A DNA stretch of 64,000 nucleotides from Yamagishiella unicocca (Eukaryota > Chlorophyta > Chlorophyceae > Chlamydomonadales > Volvocaceae), in the NCBI GenBank assembly GCA_003116995.1, contig BDSL01000003.1:2542001-2606000 (forward strand), written 5' to 3'. The position numbers were made by a program, and so were the translations under genes. The notes under the pieces were generated by a model that was given only the letters and a program-made list of their open reading frames with translations, was not told the DNA's origin and made no database searches. Position 1 is the first letter of the stretch. Each line of letters begins with the position of its first letter. Positions 31,331 to 44,129 of this stretch are shown here, piece after piece.

Positions 31331-34300
31331 CAAGGCATGGGGGGGTTACCGGTGTGTTGGGAATCTTGTGGAATTGGGGGGCGTGAGATAGGCGCGGGGC
31401 GGGTTAGGGGGCGGGGGGGTGTTGGGTTATGGCTTAGGAGGCAGCGAGGGGAGGGAAAGGTATAGGTGGTGCTGGCGGCCGGCCACCTAGTGCGCAGCGT
31501 GACTGCAGCGGCGGCCTGGGGGCTCAGCCGGGTTAGGGGGGCGACGGTGACGGTGGTGGCCATGCGGATGATCGTATGACCGTATGTGTGCGCCTAGGGG
31601 GGGGTTAAGACAATCCGCGAATCCACGGCCCCCCTAGGGGGGGGGGGCATGGCGCCGCTGCAGGGCGGGTGGAGGGGGCGGATGGAGCCCTAGGTGAAGG
31701 GGGGAGATGGCAGGCTGGTGAGGGGGCGGAGGTCAGTAAGGGAGCAGGCGTGAGAAACACAATATGCCGTACACCTCCGGCATGTGCAGCGCGATGAAGC
31801 CATCCCACCTCATCATCCCCGTGTATTTTTATTTTTCGTGACGAGCAAACGAGAGCATCAGATGTACTTGCGTGAGTTGTGGTCGGGGCGTTGGGCCCTG
31901 TTGGTCAGCCATACGGGGGGCCGCTTCGGGCCCCCCTGGGCAGTGCTGGGCTGGAGGTGTATGTTAGTGATCCGGAAAGGACCCAACCAGACCCAACCAG
32001 ACCCGGATTAGCTGAGGGCAGCAACCCGCAGGCCGCCCCAGGCCCGGGGCCGAGTGAACCTCGTGCCGTGGGTTCTAAATTTTGACGGACAACCACTACG
32101 TGCTGCACGGCAGCCGTGCTGTGGTGTGTGCTGTGCTGCGTGTGCTGTGCGGTGTGCTGTGGTGCGGAGCCCTTCCCCAGGCGGTCGGCAGCCGTCCGGG
32201 CGCTGCTGGTGCTGCCTGATGGCATGCCGGCCGCCACCTATCGCAGCAGCTGCAAGCTGTCCTGCCTGCAGCTGCTGCTGCTACTGCAGCTGCTACTACA
32301 GCTGCTACTACAGCTGCTACTACAGCTGCTACTACAGCTGCTACTACAGCTGCTACTACAGCTGCTACTACAGCTGCTACTACAGCTGCTACTACAGCTG
32401 CTACTACAGCTGCTACTACAGCTGCTACTACAGCTGCTACTACAGCTGCTACTACAGCTGCTACTGCAGCTGCTACTGCAGCTGCTGGTCCTGGTTGATA
32501 ATACTGTACTACCCAACCACCCGCAAGAGATCCCCGACGTGCCTAGTTCCAGACTGCTGCCGCCGGAATAATCACGGCCTTCATGCCTTCACACCAGCCA
32601 GGCGGTGCGCGAAGCGGTTGTCCGACCCCGCCCTAAACCCTACAACTTTAAGGCCAATCGGAAGTCCCAACGGTGGTCGGCAATCCGCAACCGCCGACGA
32701 GCCCTGCCAACCAAGCTCTCGGGGGCAGCCGCACCCGCAGCGAGGTGCCGGGTGACACACAGACAGCGGAGAGAGAGGCTCAGCGATACGCATTACAACC
32801 CAGCCAGCTGCAAGGCCGAACCTCCCCTCTCATCGACCTTCTTCACCGGACCGCCTCAGCGGCCGGGGTCTTGGGCCCATGCGCCCGGCCTCTTCAACGG
32901 ACCTCCTCCCGTACCTCCTCCACCGCGCGCGACGGGAGGGGGCGCGGAAGGCGCACTAGGAGCCCGAGGTGGTCTCCCCCACCACGACCCACTTCGCCCC
33001 CTCCCGGCGCCTCCCCCCTCGAGGCCCGGAGCTGCCAGTTCGCCATGCCCCCAGTGGCCGTGCCCAAACCCGAAAGTCGAACAACCGCCCGCCGCCCCGG
33101 CGCCATAAGAACGCACACATGATCTAGCACACATGATCTAGCATACAGCAAGATTAACACAGCCCGCGCAGCAAACTGCTGCTTCTGAAAGTACGAGAGC
33201 TGCGCGCGCCGGGGGGTCAGTTCCCACTAGCCCTCCCGGCGGCTCATGAGAAACAACAACACGTCCGGCCAACGAAGCCCGTCACTCCGGCCGCCGCGGA
33301 CGCCACCGCGCTCACTCCTGCCGTTGGAGCGAATAGCAGAGAGCGGCTGCAACAGCAGCAGCGGCACTGAAAGCAACGGCGGAGGCGGCGCCATGCATAA
33401 ACCCCAGTTCACCGGTGCTGAGCCCGTCATGGGACGTCGACAGTGCGCCATCCATGCATCTCGCAACGTCCGAGGACCTTGAAAGAAACCATCACCACAG
33501 CCTGGATCCACTACACCTTGGATCCACCACATCGCCCAATCCTCTCCTTCTTAACCCCTCTTCGTTTAGAGACGGCGGCGACGACGGTCAATAAGGACGG
33601 GGCGACAGACGTGGCCACCCGACGGCGGTGGACGCGGCGTCTTGACCGCCACCGACACACCGACTGCCTCCCTCCATCACCGGGGCCCGCGTGGGGCCAT
33701 CAGCAGCATCGCGTGGGGGCACCAGCAGTATTGCGGCAACGTGTTTCTCAACTCGTCGCGCCGCCCCGCCCACGCTGCTGTCCCGATCCACCTTCCCCCC
33801 TTCACACCGTGAAACCGCCCACCACCAACCGGTTCCAACCGCCGCCACCCTTGCACGTGAACGAACAATGACACACACACAAGCACAAACACATACACAC
33901 ACACGCAGCCACAACAGCAAACGACGCCGGCCGCCGCAAGGCCGTCACAGAATAACTCCCACCACCCGGCAGCGTACTGCATAAGGCCCTACACCCGCCT
34001 ACAACCGCTTATCGGCCCAGCAGCCGTCCAGCAACTGGCGGATCGTGGCTGGAGCCCCCCTGGAGCCCCTCTAGAGCCCCCCTGGAGCCCCCCACAGCAC
34101 CGCCCGGTGGCCCGCCCCTGTCCAAGGCGACTTAAGGGGGCACACGAAAGGACCTACCCCCGCCCCCCCCCCCGCGGGCCCTCCACTTCACACCCCTCAG
34201 GCGCCATGGTAATCCCAACAGCCTCCTTCCAACCGCCGCCGCCGCCGGCGCCGCCGCCGGCGCCGGCGCAGGCCACCACCCCGTGCGTCCGTTGCAGGTG

Positions 34301-37152
34301 GCGGCACCGGGCGCGGCGGCCCCCTCCCCCCCCCGCCTCCCTCACCACCGCATGCTGGGACAGCAGCGTGAGCCGCAGCACAGCACCGCGCGGCGCCACA
34401 CCCGCTCTTACGCACAGCAGCGAGCGCTGTACCGCGCTCGTGGACACAACCCGGCGCGAGGGGGGCGGCTCCTCCCCCCCGCCGCCGTCGTAGCAACGTA
34501 CCCTATATCACATTGCCGTGGGTGCGGAAGGCGTGCGTGGAGAAGAACCAACTCCTCAGAAACGATTCGAGCCATACGTTGTATAATGTTTGGGGCTTGC
34601 GCGCCGGGTCGAAGGTACATACGGAGCCCCTCGTGACGTTCCCCAGATTGGCGTTGGACGCAAAAGAAAACACGGTGGCGAGACACCACGACGCCAGCTG
34701 GCCTCAAAACCAGTCCCGCCGCCCCGGCCACGGAATCGCCGCAGTCATAGCTCTACGACCCTTCCCCATCCATTGCGCCGCAACTGCATCAAACGACCGA
34801 GCGACCGAGGCCACAGCGAATCCCACGGCGGGTCGGGCTGCTGCGTGCTGTGGAGGCGTGCGTGGCGGCTCCGCCCTCCGCCGGTAAATACATATGTGTG
34901 GCGACAGAGCCTCCGCAACCATTCAAAGGGCTTCACCGCGCTCACTGGTAACATATCGCTACCGCACAACCCCGCAACACAGTTCCTCCTCCTCCTCCTC
35001 CGCCCCTCCCCGTGCATTGTGGCTCTGCCAGTCGACAGTAGCAGTAGCAACAGCAGCAGCAGAGTGGCAGTAGCGCCGCCGGCCGCGGTCGAATCCGTGG
35101 CGGGCGCAGAAAAGCACCGTGTCATCATAACCATCATAACCATCATAACCATCATCATAACCAGAACCATCATCATCATGGCATCATGTCGTACATCATC
35201 ATCGCATCACCAACCCGTGCCTGCCTTTCATGCAGTACCGGCAGCCCCCCGGGCATGAGTAAGCGCCACCCAACCCATGAGATGATGCGGGGGCCAGGAA
35301 GCTGCCGGGCATAGGGAAATCGCCAGCACCGTCTCCAAACAGCACCCAAAGCTCGGCCATGTGTTTGCCTCTCGCTCATGTCTTTGCGGGCAGAGGAAGG
35401 GGTCCGCAAACCCAACACCACACGTGCCAGGTCCGAACACCACACGTGCCAGGTCCGAACGGCCGCCAAGTAGTCTGCAGGGGGCTGCGAGAGCGGCTAG
35501 GAGCCGGAGGCGGCGGCATGACCACGCGGACAGTCAAGGGAGGGCCTCCTCCTCCTCCTCCGCCCCAGCCGCCCCCAACGTGGGGCGTGTCATCCGTTTT
35601 GAGGGACACGGCGCTCGACGGACACAGCTGGCTGGCGGGAAAAACACACCCACCACCACTCCCCCAACCCACCTCCCCTCATCCCACCTCATCTCGTCCC
35701 TTCGCCGCCCTTGCCGCGTAGCAAACCGTGCATGCCCAGCGCAGAACGCGCCGCAGCACTCCCCTCCCCCCCCTCGCATACATGAACGACAGCTAGGAAG
35801 AGGCGTCCTGGCTGCCGGGGTGTGGCGGGGAAGGGTTGCGCCCCCGGCCCCCCCGGCCACCCAGGCGGGCGCCGCCCAGAGACCCGGGGGTCAGCAGCCC
35901 CAGCCCCAGTGACCAATGCCGTGGCCCCGTCGCCTAGGAGCTCCTCCACCAAGCGACAGAGTCACGGCCTAGCTGGGCGGGGCCGGGAACCGCCTGAGAA
36001 AAACACATCACACTACTACCATCACAATCCAGACCCCCCATTCACCAACCCACCTGCCGCAACACTGGCTGCCGCTGGCACGATTCGGCGTCCTGTAAAC
36101 CCCGCCCCCTGGACCAAGCCACGAAGCCGGCACCACCGACGTGGCTGCGGTAGTCCCTGGCTCTCACCCTGGGGCTTCCCCTCTCGGCCTGCGACCCATG
36201 GGCCGCCCCCCCCCAACCGGCCGGCTGCTAGCCGCCGCCAGGTCCCTCGAAACCTCAAACCACCCGAGCTCCCCAGACCTCCCACCCCCTGAATTCGTTA
36301 GGGTTGCAACCTTGGCTGACGAGGACACCGCTCGCACACCAGCAGTGCACGGCCGCCGTCCCCCTCCCCTGGAGTGGCTACGTACGGAACAAAATGCAAC
36401 AAGTTGGCGCTCCAAGGGTGTCCGTAATAAACAAGGCCACCGGCGTGGAGGCCCCCTCCTCCCCCCTCCTGTCCCGTCGCGTAAACGGCTGTTACCACCA
36501 CCCTCCCCAGCGCCTTCCAACCGCGAGCAGGCCACGCCGCGAGGGGCGCGCGGGTGTGCGGCGTCGAAAGAAAAGAAAACGTTCAAAGTACTACTGAATA
36601 CAAGCCCCGTTGATAAGATACGATGTACGACACGGCAGGAAAGCACAGCAAGGGACGCATGCAGGGTTTCAGAGTAACGGGCAGCCCGGCTCCTCCCTGG
36701 ACTTGCAACGGCAGCAACAGCAGCAGCAACAGCAGCAGCAACAGCAGCAGCAACAGCAGCAGCAGCACTACTAACTAGCAACAGCACACCATCGTCATGA
36801 CAACTTCATCGGTACCCAATCGCCAACGCGGCTTGTGCCTCCAGGGTGGCACGGGTGGGCGGCCGGGAGCGCGGGGGGGGGGGCGCCCGGGACGGAGCCG
36901 GGCGGAGGGCATGTGGGGGCCATGTGGGGGCTGCCGCTTGGATGGGCGCAAGCCTCCTCCCCCCCCCACACGCACATACACACACCCTCCCCCCTCGCAT
37001 GCCGCCTTCCATTCCCCTCGCCGCCTCCGCGTTCCTCAACCCCCCTCCTCGCAACCCCCCTCATCCTCATCGGCTTTATTTTTCAGTGCCGACCCACGGG
37101 TCTCCTCTCACAACCCCCTCATCCAGGCGCCGGCAGGCGCACTCGCGCCCGC
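31331..37152. other. Convergent intergenic region
   Basis: This 5.8-kb stretch separates the 3' ends of the carrier (+) and BTB-SBP (-) genes. Apart from one partial A-type module near 31610 it lacks the dispersed intron elements. It holds a 12-bp array (32268-32490), a CAG-rich run (36714-36770) and, on the minus strand at about 34710-34515, a 60-codon open stretch with balanced composition (TLYNVWLESFLRSWFF) that ends in TAG. I could not connect that stretch to splice partners, so it is not called. Long 3' UTRs may fill part of the region. Confidence 0.4.
32268..32490. repeat. 12-bp array (cagctgctacta)n
   Basis: About 17 copies. Each contains the palindrome CAGCTG. The array reads through on both strands as Gln/Leu/Ser/Tyr-rich false ORFs. 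Confidence 0.95.
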
Positions 37153-40100
37153 TCACCTAGCGCCGCCGCCGCTGCCGCCGGCAGCAGCCGCCGCGGGGCC
37201 ATCGCCGGCCCCGCCGCCGGAGCCTCGGCCTGCGGCCGGCGACCCCGCGGCGGCCCTGCCGTCCGCTGGCGCCGCCGCCGCCGCCGCCATCGCCGCCGCC
37301 ATCGCAGCAGCAGCAGCACCGCCACCGCCGTTCAGGTCCACAGCAGCAGCACCACCTCCACCGCCACCGCCGTTCAGCTCGGCGTCATCCTGCAGCGCGA
37401 CAGTGTAGCGCCCGTTGCCGCTGCCCCCTGCACCCGGCAGATCGTCGTCATCGTAGTCGTCGCCGGTGCCGCCGCCATCCCCCTCCAGCCCTCCCTCGCC
37501 GTCGCCGCCCGCCGCCGCAGTGGCTGCCGCCAGCGCCGCCGCCAGCGGCCCGTCCGCCGCCAGACCCAGCAAGTGCTGCTGCGCCATGACGTGCTGCTTC
37601 CGCGCCCTCTGAACCGCCTCCAACAGCTGCGCCTTGGACGGAGGAGAGTGCAGACCGGGAGGCAGAGAGCCGCGCCCGCGGCCAGCGGCTACACCGCCGC
37701 CGCCTGCGGCGGCGGCGGCGGCGGCTCCGCCGCCGCCCGGCGCCTGCGGCGCCGCCGCCGCTGCCGTACCCGTCTTTGCGCTGGCGCCGCTGCCGTCGCT
37801 GCCGGCGCTGCTGCCGCTGCGCACCGCCGTCATGGCTGCGGCCCCCAGCGCGCCCAGCTGCTCCTCGTCCAGGGCCGCGGCTGCCGCCGCGGCTGCCGCT
37901 GCCGGCAGCCCCGCCAGGTACTGCAGCTGCAGCATCGGGGGCAGGCCCGACATGTTGCCCCCCTGTGCGCCCCTCGCCATGGCAGCCACTACAGCCGACA
38001 TGCTGGCAGCCACCTGCGGGGGTGAGAGGTGGCGTGAGTGTGTTTGTGAGTGTGAGTGTGTGTGAGTGTGAGTGAGTGAGTGAGTGAGTGAGTGAGTGAG
38101 TGAGTGTGAGTGTGAGAATGAGCGAGTGAGTGTGAGAGTGAGTGAGTGAGTGAGTGAGTGAGTGAGTGAGTGAGTGAGTGAGTGAGTGAGTGAGTGAGTG
38201 AGTGAATGAGTGAATGAGTGTGTATTGTAACTCGCCGCTGGAGCCGCTAAGCCACTAACCCCCCCAGTGCACCCGCGTGCGGAGCGCTGCGTGTAAAGAC
38301 CTTTTGACCTGGCGACTTCCGCCAGGTCACCTCACAGGTCCGGTCGGGTGGTGCAGTATGGTGTGGCGATACCCACTTCCCCTCCCCCCACATCCCTGTG
38401 CCAGCGGTACCCAGTCCCCTCGCCATCCCCTCACAGCTCACACACAACCCCGACCCGTCCGGACCTGCTTCTCCTCGAAGCGCTGCGCCAGCACCTCCGC
38501 CAGCTCCTGCTTCTGCTTCGCGCGGCGGTGGCAGTGGCGCTGCAGCATGGTGCGGCAGGAGCGCCGGTCGCCATCGAACTCGGACAGCGGGTGGAAGCGG
38601 CCGCACTGCCCGGGGGGGGGTGCGAGGAAGACCCGGGGGGGGGTACATAAAAGGACCGGTAAGGCGACATGGGAAGTGTAGCGTGTGCATAGCCTTCGGA
38701 CACCGGGACGCGCGCGCATGCTACTGGACTAGGGTGGCCGGCCACACACACGGACGCGACGACGGTAGGTGCAGTGAAGAAGAAGAAGAAAAAGTGGACT
38801 ATAGGATGGAGTGCAAAGCCGAAGACTGGGATGGCGAACGTGGAAGCCGCGGGATGCACCGAAGGCTGGTGACGGCCCATCCGGGGGGGGTTTTACATAA
38901 AATAACCGGTAATGCGATATGGGAAGTGTAGCTGGTGCATAGCCCGAAGGGGGGGGGCGATTTACATGGGGGTAGCGGCAGCGGCAGCGGCAGCGGCGGC
39001 AGCGAGAGAGTCAGCTCGGTAGCTGGCAGCAGGCGGACCGCCGGAAACAGCCGGACGAGCTGTGTCCTGGCAGCGCCGCCAGGGGGGCAGCAGCAGCGCA
39101 AGCGCACGCGTCAGCTGCCCAGTAGCGTCAAGTGGGCGTGGGTAGCGGACACGTGGGTAGCGGACACGTGGGTAGCGGACACGTGGGTAGCGGACACGTG
39201 GGTAGCGGACACGTGGGTAGCGGACACGTGGGTAGCGGACACGTGGGTAGCGGACACGTGGGTAGCGGACACGTGGGTAGCGGACACGTGGGTAGCGGAC
39301 ACGTGGGTAGCGGACACGTGGGTAGCGGACACGTGGGTAGCGGACACGTGGGTAGCGGACACGTGGGTAGCGGACACGTGGGTAGCGGACACGTGGGTAG
39401 CGGACACGTGGGTAGCGGACACGTGGGTAGCGGACACGTGGGTAGCGGACACGTGGGTAGCGGACACGTACAAAGGTGGAGCTCATGGAAAAGGAGCGTC
39501 CGTAGCGGGCGCAGCTGCGGACGCCCACGCGGGCCGCCGTGGCGGACAGCTGTCCGGCGACGAGGCCTCCCCCCTCGCGATTCGGCGATTCCCCCCCTAA
39601 TTTCCGCCCGCCGTGTCCAGAGTCGTGTAAGCGGGTCTCCTCGCCCCCCTCCCCTCCCCACACCTCCTTCCCTCGCTCCCCCTCTCTCTGTCCCCCACCT
39701 GCTGACAGAAGCGGTGCGGCACGCCGTCCTTGAGGACCGAGCTGACCTTCAGGTGGTGCTCGCCTACACGGCAGCCAGGAGGACGCGGGGGGGGGGGAGG
39801 GTTTAAGAGAATCCGCGAATCCACGCCGGGGGGGGGGGACAAAAACCGTTTAACGCAACGCGGAAGGGGGGGGCAACGCGACCCGGTTACTCGACGTGGG
39901 AAGTGTAGCTGGCACATATGCTTCGAAACCGGGGGTGGGTGGGGGTGGGATGGAGTTTTGTCGGTGGGCGGTAGAGGCGGGGAGAAGGGGTCTTTTGTCT
40001 TCGGCTGGCGGGGGGGGCGGTTGAGGAACACCCGAGGATGCGGGCGAGTATATGGGGTATCGAGCGGCGGAGCGGACACCCCCCTGTTGGGGCTAGGACT

Positions 40101-43100
40101 CACAGATTTTGTAGCGCTGGTAGTAGTCCCTCAGCCCCAGCAGGCTGCGGTGGCAGCCCTGCACGTGACACATGCCCTTCTGGGCGGGGGCGCGGCGGCC
40201 GGTCATCAGCACGGGGGTGCTGCCCTGCCCGCCGCCGCCGCCGCCGCCCACCCCCGCGTCGCTGCCGCCGCCCCCGCCGCCGTAGTCGTCGTCGCCGGGG
40301 CCGCCGCTCCCGGCGCTGACGCCGCCGCCGCCCCCCGACGGTCCGTCGTTGAGCGCCTCGGCGTCGTACACCAGATCCTGCAGGCGCGGGAGGTCAGGTG
40401 GAGGGGGGGCGGTCAGGCGGCGTCCCGGGGGTCAGGCGGGGGCCCGGGATCGGGAGGTAGAGAATACACATATACACACATACACATACACATGCTAACC
40501 GACAAAGTAGGCATGGCAGCATACACATACACATGCTAACCGACAAAGTAGGCATGGCAGCACCCGGAAGCACCGTTCGACTGTAAGTGCGAGACCTCAA
40601 ACGCCGCCGCGGCTGCCCCACCTGCGCCCGCGAGCGAGTGCTGCCGCCGCCGCCGCCACCGCCGCCGCCGCCAGGTCCGCCGCCGCCGCCACCTCCCGAC
40701 CGGCCGCCAGTCGGCGCGTAGTCCTCGTCGTCGTCAGAGGCGGAAGCGCCCCGCTTGCGGCGCCCGGCCCCCCGGCCGGCGCCCGACTTGGCTCGCTGCA
40801 GCTGCTGCTGCTGCTGCTGGCTCATCACCATGAGCTGCTGGTGGGTCATGTGCATGTCGCCCAGGTCGCGAGGGGGGCGCTGAGGCTGCGTGTCGTCAAG
40901 AGACGCGATCCGTTGGGCATCGCCCGACATGTCTGGCATGGGACAAGGTGCACACGGCCGGGGTTGGGGTCGGGGATGCGGGGTGGGGTTGGTGGGAGGG
41001 TGCGGGGGGGGGGAGGGTGCGGGGGGGATTTGGAGGGGGGGGGGTAAATGAGACACCCGTGGCGGGAGAGGGCCCGATCAGGGGGTGTCAGTCAATCGCA
41101 CAGCAACACTGGCGACAGGCGCGAGTGGCTCAGCACCCCTGCCACCCCGTCTCTTTCCGCCCCTCCCACACGACCCCTGGACTCACCGCTGTGCATCGAC
41201 GTCGCCGAGCCGCTCTCCGCCGTCACCACCGCGAAGCCTCCTCCTCCTCCGCCCCCTCCTCCGCCGCTGCCGCCGATCAGGACACCGCTAGCTGCTGCTC
41301 CCCCTCCCCCTCCCGCACCGGGCCGCAGCCGCTTCTGAACGCGCTCGCCCTCCGCCGCTTCAGCAAGCGCCTCCAGCCCGAACCCGGGCGGCCCCGCCCC
41401 GCCTCCTCCTCCTCCCATGCCCATCCCCAGCCCGCCGCCGCCGCCCTTGCCTCCTCCGCCTCCTCCTCCTCCGTGCATCAGCAGCGACTGCAGCCCCAGT
41501 CCGGTCTCGCCGCTCATTCCCGCCCCGCCCTGAGGCATCACCAGCACGGCCTGAGAGCCCGACCCGGTGGGCAGCAGCTGCAGCACCTGCACGCCACCGC
41601 CCCCGCCCCCGCCGCCTCCGCCCCCGCCGCCGAGGCCCAGGCCCAGACCGGCCCCCCCGCCCAGTGCCATGCTCATCCCGAGGCCCCCTCCCAGCTGGTC
41701 GGCGGAATGGCCCGCCAGGCCCCCCAGGCCCTGCTGAAGGTTGAGTGAGGGACCCGCCTGCTGCATCGAACCGCCATGCCCGTGCACGTGCCCGTGCACG
41801 TGCCCGTGCACGTGTCCGTGCGCAAGCTGCAGCCCTCCGCCGCCACCTTCGCCGCCGCCGCCGCCGAGGCCCATAGATCCCAGCGATGCGCCGCTGACCG
41901 CCACCGCCTGTATGGCTTCCACCGGCAGCCCGGTGGCCTCCGCAAACACCCCCACCAGGCTGCCCCGGCTGGGGCCCGCGGAGAGCCAGGACACGGCGGC
42001 CTGCAGGGTCACCAGGCAGAGGGCGAGCAGGAGATACAGGGGGCGTCAGGTGGGGCAGGGGAGGGGAGGGAGGAAGGAAAAGGGGGAGGAAGGTGAGGAA
42101 GGGAGGGAGGGAGGGAGGAAGAGGCCCAACAAACGGGTACGGCAATTCAGCGCCAAACCGGGTTTGTGTCCGAGCACTTGTTTTACCGCTGTTGGCTTGA
42201 CGACTCCGGTTGTATGTAAACTTCGTCCCACTGGCGCTGCCGCCGCTCGTAAGGCCCCGCCTGCCCCACCTGCCCCACGTGAGGGCAGGACCGTCTGCCT
42301 CTGACCCCCACCCGGCACCCCCACCCGCCCCCGGCTGCCCCACCTGCAGTCCCACCAGCTGGCTCCTCTGCGCTAGGTCCTTGCAGATGCAGGCGGCTGT
42401 CTCCAGGCGGGAGGACCGGAACTCGCCGCTGGGGACCACCTCAGTGACCCTGCGCGGGGGAAGTCGAGGGCCGGGGGGTACATGGAAAACCGGTAACTCG
42501 ACACGGGAAGTGTAGGGGGGGGAGGGACGAGAGCCAGGGGGTTCGAGGAAGACCCGTGGATGCCCGGGAAAAAACCCGTTTAGAACAGACGTTGCCAGGG
42601 GAGGGGGGGAGGGGAAGCGGGGGGGTGATTGTCAATTTCCGGCGCGTGAAGCGGGGTTAAGGGATGGGCATGTCCCGGGGGCAATGCATGGGGGGGGAGG
42701 GGGAAGCATGAGGAGCGGGAGGGGGGAAATACACGACTACGCGCCGAAGGCCAAGCATGCAAGCCGACAATCCGCCATGTTAGCCCGACCCAGCACAGCT
42801 GGGCTACCCTGACACACACACACACACGGACACCCTGACACACACACACAGACACAAGCGCACACACGGCTCAGCTCAGCATACTTCAAACACACACAGG
42901 CACGCACGCCCCTTCCCGCCCACCTGCCCCGGATCCACTCCAGCGCCAGGTCCGCCAGCTGAGTGACGCCCACGTTGAGGCACAGCTCCAGAACCTGGCA
43001 GCAGTTGTGGGCCTGCAGAGCCGAGCCCAGGTACTGCTCCAGGGCGGGGGCCAGGGAGGGCACCTGCGGCGCGGCCGTACAAACGCGAAACGGTTCAGGT

Positions 43101-44129
43101 TCAGCGAGGGGTGGGCATGGGTGGGGGCAAGGGCGTGTGTGTTTGTGTGCTACTGCTGTGGCGGGTGGCGGGCGGGCCTGGGGGGAAAGGACGAGACGCA
43201 CCTCCAGTTTGACGGCGGCGTCGTACAATGCGGGAACCCTGGCCAGCTCCAGGGGACACTCTGCCGTATAGAAGGCCGCGACGAGCGTCTCCAGTGCGTC
43301 GCTGTCGACACCCTTCACGGGCATCTGCTGGCCTGGCGCCCAGCTGCCTGTAGGTGCGGAACGTATGATCTTTAATTGGAGTTGATGGCCGGCAAAGCAA
43401 TTCGTAATCGTGATCAGCTGCGTGACGCAGCGACGGTGCATTGCCAAAACAAAAACGCGGAGACAATATCCGACAGACAAATTCCTTCTTTATCCGCTCG
43501 TCCAGTACCATGCGCGGAAGTGCTTGTGTTGCGTGGCCAACTCACGCAACGTTCGTATCGACGCCCGCACGGCTTTGCGCGTGACGCTGCGGCCTACAGA
43601 CTGGGTCGCGTCGCGGTTCGCTTTTGTGGCACCGGCCCGGCAAGCACGAAACAAAAACCGTTGCCGCACCTGTCTTTAAGGCTGCAGCGAAACGCCGCGA
43701 CGCCGCAGCTAAAATGATACTATGGCAGTGCAGCGCCCGGCCATCCGGGCAGACGAGCGTAAGGTCCGACAGAGCCGGGTTGTTGAAGAACGTCTTGGTT
43801 CCAGCTTGGATAAGCTTGGACAAATCGAGGTGGCATGGCGCCTCCTGGCCGCGCGAAAACGGCGTTGAAGGCGGGGCCCATTGGTTGAAGCGCGGCAACG
43901 GCAAAGCGACATACTCGCCATCCTGCCTTAATACAGGCCTGACATGGTTGGTATTGGACAACCTGTCATGCGTGATGTGCACCTTCTGCCCGAAGAGTAC
44001 GTCGGAAGTGACTACGGGTGCTGGCTCCATCCTAGCGCACGCCGTCCAGACGTCAAATTTAAGTGAGTCCATGTGCTTAGAAGCCGCCCCTCTAAGCCCC
44101 GTAAGTGCTGAGGCTGCTGTCGACAACAT
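37153..44129 (-). CDS. BTB/POZ-SBP fusion, probable transcription factor
   Basis: Exons (complement): 44129-43670, 43347-43202, 43063-42924, 42449-42344, 42000-41187, 40932-40622, 40377-40104, 39763-39699, 38605-38465, 38013-37153; 3,318 nt, 1,105 aa, all nine junctions in phase. Residues about 110-235 are a BTB/POZ domain (LSDLTLVCPDG, HCHSIILAAASRRF, LVAAFYTAECPL); a BACK-like helical stretch follows. Residues 345-359 alternate His with Gly/Val (eight His). After a Gly-rich linker and a basic GRRKRG patch comes an SBP domain with both zinc sites: C729, C734, C751, H754 and C770, C773, H777, C789. SBP domains bind GTAC cores; BTB domains dimerise or recruit CUL3. The C-terminus is Ala/Gly-rich. 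The TGA at 37155 sits in a donor-like ctag|gtgagc, so a longer isoform is possible. An internal start at Met557 could yield SBP alone. Confidence 0.85.
38040..38222. repeat. (GAGT)n microsatellite
   Basis: Imperfect gagt/gtgt tetranucleotides lie in BTB-SBP intron 9 (38014-38464). Confidence 0.95.
38640..38945 (+). repeat. Dispersed element family D, full copy
   Basis: It starts acataaaaggaccggtaagg, includes gcatagccttcggacaccgg and gcgcgcatgctactggacta, then gtgcagtgaagaagaagaag and a block ending catccggggg. It matches 54060-54300 inverted, and the end module recurs at 38890-38945. It lies in BTB-SBP intron 8. Confidence 0.8.
39138..39472. repeat. 15-bp minisatellite (gtagcggacacgtgg)n, about 22 copies
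   Basis: A nearly perfect array in BTB-SBP intron 8 (38606-39698). Each unit contains the G-box CACGTG. It creates false ORFs reading (VADTW)n and (GSGHV)n. Confidence 0.97.

Noticed and set aside
32054..32755. Plus-strand ORFs with (CYYS)n or (LLLQ)n
   Set aside because: They come from the 12-bp array; no unique conserved sequence flanks it.
39111..39806. ORFs reading (VADTW)n, (GSGHV)n and (VRYPR)n
   Set aside because: They are translations of the 15-bp minisatellite in an intron.
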